In this document: positions 29,650 through 35,187 of the stretch, piece after piece
Layout: each line of letters begins with the position of its first letter
How positions within the stretch are numbered: the stretch's first letter is position 1
Assembly: GCF_001072375.1 (NCBI RefSeq)
Contig: NZ_JVKV01000103.1
Location: 1-35,187 of the forward strand
Direction of reading: 5' to 3'
DNA from: Streptococcus pseudopneumoniae
GTDB lineage: Bacteria; Bacillota; Bacilli; Lactobacillales; Streptococcaceae
Length of the DNA stretch: 35,187 nucleotides
The notes under the pieces: model-generated
What the model saw: only the letters and a program-made list of their open reading frames with translations
Told to the model about the DNA's origin: nothing
Databases searched by the model: none
Program-made: the position numbers and the translations under genes

Positions 29650-29683
29650 AACCTTGAAGGAATCTTCCCTCAAGGTTTTTTTC
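29650..29683. terminator. Shared terminator between dinB and uppP
   Basis: AACCTTGA (29650-29657) and TCAAGGTT (29670-29677) pair around a 12-base loop, followed by TTTTT on the plus strand and TTTTAAAA on the minus strand. It fills the gap between two convergent stops. Confidence 0.88.
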
Positions 29684-30529
29684 TTATACAAATAATCGTA
29701 CAAAGCTATAAAGTAGCAAGACACTACCAAGGACAATACGGTATTTACCAAAGACTGTAAAGTCGTGTTTTTTAACATAGCTGGTCAAGAAACGAATGGC
29801 AACCATGCTGACTGCAAAAGCTACAACCATGGCAACTAGAAGTAAGAAAAATTGACCAAAGCTCAAAACTTCTCCTGCTTTAATAAATTTAAAAATCTTC
29901 AAAGCACTGGCTCCAAACATAACTGGAATTCCTAGGTAGAAGGTAAACTCAGTTACCACTGAACGACTGGTTCCATTTAATAAACCACCGACGATAGTTG
30001 CTCCGGAACGGCTAGTCCCTGGTAAAAGGGCCAAGACTTGGAAAAGTCCGATATAGAGGGCTGTTTTATAAGGCAACTTATCTAGCTCTGTGACTGTTGG
30101 CTCAATCGCTTGCGCTTTGTTACGTTTTTCAAGATAAATAAAGGCAACCCCATAAACAATCAACATAATGGCTACTGAAACTTTATTATAGAAGTGGGTT
30201 TCAAACCAATCATCAAATTTAAAAACGGCTAATAAAGGAAGTGTAGCCACAAATACTTTGGACCATAATTGCCAAGTTCTACGAACTTGAACTTTATCCT
30301 TACCTGGTTTGAAGGGGTTAAGCTTGTTAAAGTAGATAACCATAACGGCTAAGATAGCACCCAGTTGAATGACGACATTAAACATAGACATAAAGGTTTC
30401 ATTTTGATCTTTAAACTGGATAAACTCTTGTGCTAAAATCAAGTGGCCAGTACTTGAAATCGGCAACCACTCCGTGATTCCTTCAACAATTCCAAAAAAG
30501 ATAGCTTTTAAAATTTCAAAAAAATACAT
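29684..30529 (-). CDS. uppP: Undecaprenyl-diphosphatase
   Basis: This 281-residue polytopic membrane enzyme (BacA family) dephosphorylates undecaprenyl diphosphate, recycling the lipid carrier of cell-wall synthesis; it gives bacitracin tolerance in several species. Family motifs are [17 protein letters not shown] (16-32) and [13 protein letters not shown] (170-182), which hold the active site. About seven hydrophobic segments are visible. GGAG precedes the ATG. Its substrate is downstream of the isoprenoids made by the mvaK1-fni operon in the same window. Confidence 0.96.
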   Translation of the reverse strand: MYFFEILKAIFFGIVEGITEWLPISSTGHLILAQEFIQFKDQNETFMSMFNVVIQLGAILAVMVIYFNKLNPFKPGKDKVQVRRTWQLWSKVFVATLPLLAVFKFDDWFETHFYNKVSVAIMLIVYGVAFIYLEKRNKAQAIEPTVTELDKLPYKTALYIGLFQVLALLPGTSRSGATIVGGLLNGTSRSVVTEFTFYLGIPVMFGASALKIFKFIKAGEVLSFGQFFLLLVAMVVAFAVSMVAIRFLTSYVKKHDFTVFGKYRIVLGSVLLLYSFVRLFV

Positions 30530-30554
30530 AGATTACTCCTTTTTTCTATCCTCC

Positions 30555-30563
30555 ATTATATCA
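30555..30563 (-). promoter_or_regulatory. Extended -10 promoter of uppP
   Basis: Minus-strand TGATATAAT, a perfect extended -10, lies 25 bases before the uppP ATG, in the 62-base gap after the DUF2207 gene. No terminator is evident in that gap, so some read-through is possible. Confidence 0.65.
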
Positions 30564-30591
30564 TACTTTTAAAGGATGTGTTTAGTTTTCT

Positions 30592-32484
30592 TTAGAAAGC
30601 GCCGATACTTCCACCACCGCCACCGCCTGAGAAACCTCCACCAGAACTTCCACTACTAGAAGATACTGAGTAAGTACTTGCCGTATTTGCGACACTGGCA
30701 TAATGGCTCATTTGCGCTGTTGAATGATAAAACATGTTATGCCAGCCATAAGCTACATAGAGATTGATATCTGGATTTTCAACTTGGATCTGGTGAACCT
30801 TCATCAAATGGCTCACCTTGTCAGCACAGCCAAACAAGGTTGCATACACCAGTAGCCGATTCCAGACTACAATACTTTCCAACTCTGCCTGATCCAGTCG
30901 TGCAATCTCACGCAACATATTTTCAAAGCTCGTCCAAAGATAATAGACCTCTGCTCCTGCTTCATTTAGGACACCATCACGATTATCTAGTCGAAGCTTC
31001 CAATAATAGAAAACAGCCAAAATTAAACCTAATGAGCCAAGTATTGGCAAGGGGAAGTAAAGATAGCCATGAACGTCCAAACTGTACAAAAACAAACCAA
31101 ATCCGATGATTAGTGGGAAAGTAGTAGAAACACCCATACTCACTTGCAAGACCTTTTCCCCGCTAGTCAAGGGACGATAATAAGCTGGTAGCCCCAAGAA
31201 TGAGACTCGGTCCTTCACCCCTTCTTGCATCTCTTTCAATACTCTTTCAAAAGAATATTTGAGCTTACGGCCTTTTGTTTGAATCCGTTTTTCATCAGTA
31301 GCTTTCGCTCCACGATAAAGGCTCTCAGATACCTTATAATCTGCAAACAAATCGGAAACAGCAACTTCTTTTTTACCTGAAAAGGCCAGATTTAGACAGG
31401 TCCTCTCAAAGCTTGCCAAGCCATCTTCTTTTACCAACCTTAAAGTAACTGCATCTCCTTCTGAAATAATAGAGACATTACCACGGTCGATTACATCTAG
31501 TAAGGTAGCCTGAATAAGCTGGTTGAAGGTGAATTTGCCTGCTCCTTTAATTAGAGGACTCACTTCTTCCAAGGAGGTCGAGTAAACAGCTTCAGATAAA
31601 ACCATAGGCTCTAATTCCATCGGAGGTTCATAGAGACGATGATTTTTGGCATATTTGACTGAAGGAGTGGTTTTTCTTCTATAAATAAAATAGAAGCAGA
31701 TACTCAATAACAAGGAGATGGAAAGTATTGAAGGAAACACCCAAGTAACGAGTTGTTTACTCTGCTCTTTTTCTCTAACAATCGAGTCTTCTATCTTATT
31801 AAACTCTTCTAAACGATTCCCTTTTAAGCCCTGATCCATAGCGCTAGCAAAATCAGTTCGAGGCCAGTAGGCATGCAACTCAACTCCGCGCTTAGACGGA
31901 AGATTGTCTAAACGAATAGTATAGTCATGACCACTCTGTTCAATCCTTCCCTCTCTATAGAGTTGCCCTGTGTGGAAAAAGAGTTTTTCAGCCCCCTTTT
32001 CTCCGCTTACGTGAAACTCAAACTTTTCAATAGATTCTGAACTGTCTGTTAAGGGTTGCCAATTTAATTCAGCGATGTCATCATATAAGAAAAGAAGGTT
32101 TTTCAATTGCCAGGTAAGTTCCACTTCGACCCTGTCCCCTTCCTGACCTGGATTATAGACTTTAACAGTATAACCATTCGTTTCTTCTGTCACTTCGCTA
32201 GTAACATCTGTCAGTTCAGCACCATTTTTCGAGACCTCAACCTTTGGATGAGGATCAATTTCAAACCCGCTAGGCATCTTGCCTGCACGACCAAGTCCCA
32301 CGATTTGGCCATTAAAATCCTCCTCGAACTGGTAAACTATCTTCTGCCTAAATTCCGCTGTATTGTCTGCATGAATATACAGTTCTCCTTTATAGGATGG
32401 AATGCTGAAATCCACGGCAAAAACCAATTTTGGAACAATTATCAGACAAGTAAATATAAGTACTATTAACCATCTTTTTTTCAT
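30592..32484 (-). CDS. DUF2207 membrane protein with Gly-rich tail
   Basis: This 630-residue protein has a signal peptide (1-23, ending KLVFA), then an extracellular beta-rich domain (about 25-245, starting VDFSIPSYKGELYIHADNTAEF), as in DUF2207. A membrane helix follows (about 248-268), then a cytoplasmic region. Two close membrane helices lie near 450-500, and the end is a Gly-rich tail (SSGGGFSGGGGGGSIGAF). The layout is that of conserved DUF2207 proteins of Firmicutes; the function is unknown. It has its own extended -10 promoter and is divergent from the glutamine transporter genes. The Gly-rich end resembles tails that aid membrane or protein contacts, but that is a guess. Confidence 0.85.
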   Translation of the reverse strand: MKKRWLIVLIFTCLIIVPKLVFAVDFSIPSYKGELYIHADNTAEFRQKIVYQFEEDFNGQIVGLGRAGKMPSGFEIDPHPKVEVSKNGAELTDVTSEVTEETNGYTVKVYNPGQEGDRVEVELTWQLKNLLFLYDDIAELNWQPLTDSSESIEKFEFHVSGEKGAEKLFFHTGQLYREGRIEQSGHDYTIRLDNLPSKRGVELHAYWPRTDFASAMDQGLKGNRLEEFNKIEDSIVREKEQSKQLVTWVFPSILSISLLLSICFYFIYRRKTTPSVKYAKNHRLYEPPMELEPMVLSEAVYSTSLEEVSPLIKGAGKFTFNQLIQATLLDVIDRGNVSIISEGDAVTLRLVKEDGLASFERTCLNLAFSGKKEVAVSDLFADYKVSESLYRGAKATDEKRIQTKGRKLKYSFERVLKEMQEGVKDRVSFLGLPAYYRPLTSGEKVLQVSMGVSTTFPLIIGFGLFLYSLDVHGYLYFPLPILGSLGLILAVFYYWKLRLDNRDGVLNEAGAEVYYLWTSFENMLREIARLDQAELESIVVWNRLLVYATLFGCADKVSHLMKVHQIQVENPDINLYVAYGWHNMFYHSTAQMSHYASVANTASTYSVSSSSGSSGGGFSGGGGGGSIGAF

Positions 32485-32511
32485 AATATAGCCTCTTTTG
32501 ACCTTTTTCTC

Positions 32512-32520
32512 ATTATATCA
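32512..32520 (-). promoter_or_regulatory. Extended -10 promoter of the DUF2207 gene
   Basis: Minus-strand TGATATAAT lies 27 bases before the ATG at 32484, which has AGAGG at 7 bases. It points away from the glutamine transporter promoter 29 bases further on. Confidence 0.65.
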
Positions 32521-32548
32521 TTTTTTCACAAGTAAGGGTTTACTAAGA

Positions 32549-32577
32549 TTGAAAAAGTTCCGCTTTTTCGATACAAT
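32549..32577 (+). promoter_or_regulatory. Promoter of the glutamine-type transporter, with internal palindrome
   Basis: TTGAAA (32549-32554), 17-base spacer, TACAAT (32572-32577). GAAAAAG (32551-32557) and CTTTTTC (32563-32569) are perfect inverted arms spanning the -35 and the spacer, in an operator-like position. Confidence 0.8.
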
Positions 32578-32614
32578 AGAGAGAAGCAATTTTAGACTAG
32601 AAATAGGAGAAATC

Positions 32615-34180
32615 ATGAAAAAATTATGCTTAACTATCCTTGCTAGCCTAGCCCTTACTTTAGGACTAGTTAGCCAGGTCCAAGCCGATGAATATTTACG
32701 CATCGGTATGGAGGCAGCCTACGCACCCTTTAACTGGACTCAAGATGACGACAGTAACGGCGCTGTAAAAATCGATGGAACCAACCAATATGCTAATGGT
32801 TACGACGTCCAAATAGCTAAAAAGATTGCTAAGGACCTAGGCAAAGAGCCCTTGGTTGTTAAAACCAAGTGGGAAGGACTTGTTCCAGCCCTTACTTCTG
32901 GTAAGATTGATATGATCATTGCAGGTATGAGCCCAACTGCTGAACGCAAACAAGAAATTGCATTTTCAAGCAGCTACTATACTAGCGAACCAGTACTTTT
33001 GGTTAAAAAGGATTCTGCCTATGCAAACGCCAAATCACTAGAGGACTTTAGCGGAGCAAAAATCACTTCTCAACAAGGTGTTTACCTTTATGACTTAATT
33101 TCACAAATCTCAGGCGCTCAGAAGGAAACTGCCATGGGAGATTTTGCCCAAATGCGTCAAGCTCTTGAAGCTGGTGTCATTGATGCCTATGTTTCTGAAC
33201 GACCAGAAGCTCTCACCGCCGAATCAGCAAACGCTAAGTTCAAAATGATTCAGCCTGAACCTGGTTTTAAAACTGGTGAAGAAGATACATCTATCGCTAT
33301 TGGACTTCGTAAAGATGATGACCGTATCAGCCAAATCAATGCCAGTATCGAAACCATTTCTAAAGATGAACAAGTTGCGCTCATGGATCGTATGATTAAA
33401 GAGCAACCAGCAGAATCTACAACGACTGAAGAAAGCAACAGTAATTTCTTTGGCCAAGTCGCTAAAATTCTGACTGAAAACTGGCAACAACTCTTGCGTG
33501 GTGCTGGTATTACCCTTCTCATTTCAATTATCGGTACCATCGTTGGTCTCGCTATCGGTCTTGCTATCGGTGTCTTCCGTACAGCACCTCTATCTGAAAA
33601 CCAATTTATCTTTGGTATCCAAAAACTAATCGGTTGGATTCTCAATATCTATATTGAAATTTTCCGTGGAACACCTATGATTGTACAATCTATGGTTATC
33701 TACTATGGAACTGCTCAAGCTTTCGGGATCAACCTAGACCGTACGCTAGCTGCTATCTTTATCGTTTCGATCAACACTGGTGCCTACATGACTGAAATCG
33801 TCCGTGGTGGTATTCTGGCTGTTGATAAGGGACAATTTGAAGCGGCAACTGCACTTGGTATGACTCATAACCAGACCATGCGTAAGATTGTTTTGCCTCA
33901 AGTTGTTCGAAATATTCTACCAGCAACTGGTAATGAGTTCGTCATCAACATCAAGGATACTTCTGTATTGAACGTTATCTCTGTTGTAGAACTTTACTTC
34001 TCAGGAAACACAGTAGCAACACAAACCTACCAGTACTTCCAAACCTTTACCATCATCGCAGTTATCTACTTTGTCCTCACCTTCACTGTAACGCGTATCC
34101 TACGCTTCATCGAAAAACGTATGGATATGGATACCTACACGACAGGTGCTAACCAAATGCAAACGGAGGATTTGAAATAA
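32615..34180 (+). CDS. glnP: Glutamine/polar amino acid ABC transporter, fused binding protein and permease
   Basis: I place the start at 32615 (521 residues, [17 protein letters not shown]), with AGGAG before it; the longer frame would cover the promoter. A Sec signal peptide ends VQA at about 25, with no lipobox. A type-3 solute-binding domain follows (about 27-260; [14 protein letters not shown], then [24 protein letters not shown]). The permease domain (about 290-505) has several membrane helices, EIFRGTPM and the ATPase-contacting EAA loop [21 protein letters not shown]. Such fusions, tethering the receptor to the permease, are common in lactic acid bacteria. The substrate, probably glutamine or glutamate, is inferred. 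It overlaps glnQ by one base. Confidence 0.9.
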   Translation: MKKLCLTILASLALTLGLVSQVQADEYLRIGMEAAYAPFNWTQDDDSNGAVKIDGTNQYANGYDVQIAKKIAKDLGKEPLVVKTKWEGLVPALTSGKIDMIIAGMSPTAERKQEIAFSSSYYTSEPVLLVKKDSAYANAKSLEDFSGAKITSQQGVYLYDLISQISGAQKETAMGDFAQMRQALEAGVIDAYVSERPEALTAESANAKFKMIQPEPGFKTGEEDTSIAIGLRKDDDRISQINASIETISKDEQVALMDRMIKEQPAESTTTEESNSNFFGQVAKILTENWQQLLRGAGITLLISIIGTIVGLAIGLAIGVFRTAPLSENQFIFGIQKLIGWILNIYIEIFRGTPMIVQSMVIYYGTAQAFGINLDRTLAAIFIVSINTGAYMTEIVRGGILAVDKGQFEAATALGMTHNQTMRKIVLPQVVRNILPATGNEFVINIKDTSVLNVISVVELYFSGNTVATQTYQYFQTFTIIAVIYFVLTFTVTRILRFIEKRMDMDTYTTGANQMQTEDLK

Positions 34181-34920
34181 TGAGTCAACCAATCCTTGAA
34201 ATCAAACACCTCAAAAAATCCTACGGGCAAAACGAGGTCCTAAAAGACATCTCTCTCACTATTCATAAAGGAGAAGTGATTTCTATCATCGGTAGTTCCG
34301 GTAGTGGTAAATCAACCTTCCTACGTTCTATCAACCTTCTCGAAACACCAACTGAAGGTGAGATTCTTTATCACGGTGAAAACGTACTTGAAAAAGGGTA
34401 TAATCTCACTCACTATCGTGAAAAACTAGGCATGGTTTTCCAATCCTTTAACCTCTTTGAAAATCTCAACGTTCTTGAAAATACGATTGTTGCACAGACA
34501 ACCGTTCTCAAACGTGAACGATCAGAAGCAGAGAAAATTGCTAAAGAAAACCTTGAAAAAGTTGGAATGGGAGAGCGCTACTGGCAAGCTAAACCTAAGC
34601 AACTTTCAGGTGGTCAAAAGCAACGTGTCGCCATTGCTCGCGCACTTTCTATGAACCCTGATGCCATTCTCTTTGATGAGCCAACTTCAGCCCTTGATCC
34701 TGAAATGGTCGGTGAAGTTCTAAAAATCATGCAAGAACTAGCTCAAGAAGGCTTGACAATGATCGTTGTAACCCACGAAATGGAATTTGCTCGTGACGTA
34801 TCACACCGTGTCATCTTTATGGACAAAGGTGTTATTGCAGAAGAAGGCAAACCTGAAGATTTATTTACAAATCCTAAAGAGGAACGTACAAGAGAATTTT
34901 TACAACGCTATTTAGGATAA
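34180..34920 (+). CDS. glnQ: Amino acid ABC transporter ATPase
   Basis: This 246-residue ATPase powers the preceding permease. It has Walker [10 protein letters not shown] (38-46), the Q loop MVFQSFNLF, signature LSGGQ (142-146), Walker B ILFDEP (163-168), a D loop (SALD) and switch His199 (VVTHE). The polar amino acid family type is shown by the N-terminus ([19 protein letters not shown]) and length. The start codon overlaps the glnP stop (TAATG), so translation is coupled. Confidence 0.95.
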   Translation: MSQPILEIKHLKKSYGQNEVLKDISLTIHKGEVISIIGSSGSGKSTFLRSINLLETPTEGEILYHGENVLEKGYNLTHYREKLGMVFQSFNLFENLNVLENTIVAQTTVLKRERSEAEKIAKENLEKVGMGERYWQAKPKQLSGGQKQRVAIARALSMNPDAILFDEPTSALDPEMVGEVLKIMQELAQEGLTMIVVTHEMEFARDVSHRVIFMDKGVIAEEGKPEDLFTNPKEERTREFLQRYLG

Positions 34921-34929
34921 GACAAAAGC

Positions 34930-34975
34930 GGTTGAATAAACCTCTTAAACCAAGAGTTGTTTTCCTATTCAATCC
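34930..34975 (+). other. Imperfect inverted repeat after glnQ
   Basis: GGTTGAATA (34930-34938) pairs with TATTCAATC (34966-34974, one G-U); the interior can also pair AACCTCTT with AAGAGTT around AAACC. It may form a 3' UTR hairpin. No T run follows, so it is not itself a terminator. Confidence 0.35.
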
Positions 34976-35016
34976 CCAATCAACATTGAGTCAAAGGCTC
35001 ATGAACATAAAAATCA

Positions 35017-35047
35017 AGGTCGGAGTTTTTTATCCCGACCTCTTTTT
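35017..35047 (+). terminator. Terminator of glnP-glnQ
   Basis: AGGTCGG (35017-35023) and CCGACCT (35035-35041) pair around an 11-base loop and are followed by CTTTTTATA. It lies 96 bases past the glnQ stop. The left flank is A-rich, so it may also act on the minus strand. Confidence 0.8.
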
Positions 35048-35140
35048 ATATACTTTAAAAATCAGCTTTATCCCTTCTTCTGTTTCCTGAGCAAGTATTG
35101 CTTGTAGCTATATTCCTAATCTTTTATTTGATTTTCATGA

Positions 35141-35187
35141 GTGATACTCAATGAAAATCAAAGAGCAAACTAGGAAGCGAGCCGCAG
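35141..35187 (+). repeat. BOX element, first part (cut by the window edge)
   Basis: The terminal sequence starting near TACTCAATGAAAATC and running through AGAGCAAACTAGGAAGCGAGC to GCCGCAG matches, from memory, the end module of BOX repeats, which are scattered in many copies in intergenic regions of pneumococcus and relatives. The rest of the element lies outside the window. Confidence 0.82.

Noticed and set aside
32107..32469. Plus-strand open frame of 120 codons opposite the DUF2207 gene
   Set aside because: The opposite strand carries a signal peptide and continuous domain structure; this frame has no start signals.
33250..33645. Minus-strand open frame of 131 codons within the transporter fusion gene
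   Set aside because: It is a shadow of the linker and permease segment, which has clear ABC permease motifs.

Overview
The window looks like chromosomal DNA of a mitis-group Streptococcus (S. mitis / S. oralis / S. infantis type, close to but not a typical S. pneumoniae). The evidence is its low G+C content, a choline-binding protein beside ritR, a pneumococcal-type aliA, pbp1a, mapZ, gpsB and lia locus, a YSIRK-type surface protein, and the start of a BOX repeat at the right edge. The species call rests on remembered gene content and protein resemblance, not on a search.

Layout. 1-3526 (-): N-terminal 1175 codons of a very large YSIRK adhesin whose C-terminus lies outside the window. 3993-6330 (-): liaF-liaS-liaR, cell-envelope stress sensing. 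6425-10217 (-): the mevalonate operon mvaK1-mvaD-mvaK2-fni, four overlapping genes making IPP/DMAPP. 10340-11272 (-): a CbpC/CbpF-type choline-binding protein with a near-consensus promoter. 11368-13493 (-): gnd-ritR. 13570-17611 (-): ypsA, gpsB, rnpB, rlmL-like methyltransferase and mapZ, a division and RNA-processing block. 17679-20434 (+): recU-pbp1a, divergent from ypsA with overlapping promoters. 20787-22769 (-): aliA. 22993-23475 (+): luxS. 23530-25803 (-): clpL with an unlisted 30-codon ORF upstream and CtsR-like operators. 26035-28350 (-): pflB with a cre site. 28588-29649 (+): dinB. 29684-32484 (-): uppP and a DUF2207 membrane protein. 32615-34920 (+): a glutamine/polar amino acid ABC transporter (fused binding protein-permease plus ATPase). 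34921-35187: terminator and BOX start.

Functional themes. Much of the window serves the cell envelope: isoprenoid precursors, undecaprenyl phosphate recycling (uppP), peptidoglycan synthesis (pbp1a), placement of the division machinery (mapZ, gpsB), envelope stress sensing (lia) and surface proteins. Nutrition and global regulation are written in the promoters: a CodY-like box at aliA, a CcpA cre site at pflB and CtsR heptads at clpL.

Most genes are well-known families. The most interesting non-routine items are the small ORF and structured leader ahead of clpL, the palindrome and CodY box between aliA and luxS, the absence of dexB and a capsule locus between luxS and aliA, a decayed coding fragment between pbp1a and aliA, and three related terminator-associated repeats. 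I found no CRISPR array, prophage, intact insertion sequence or tRNA.
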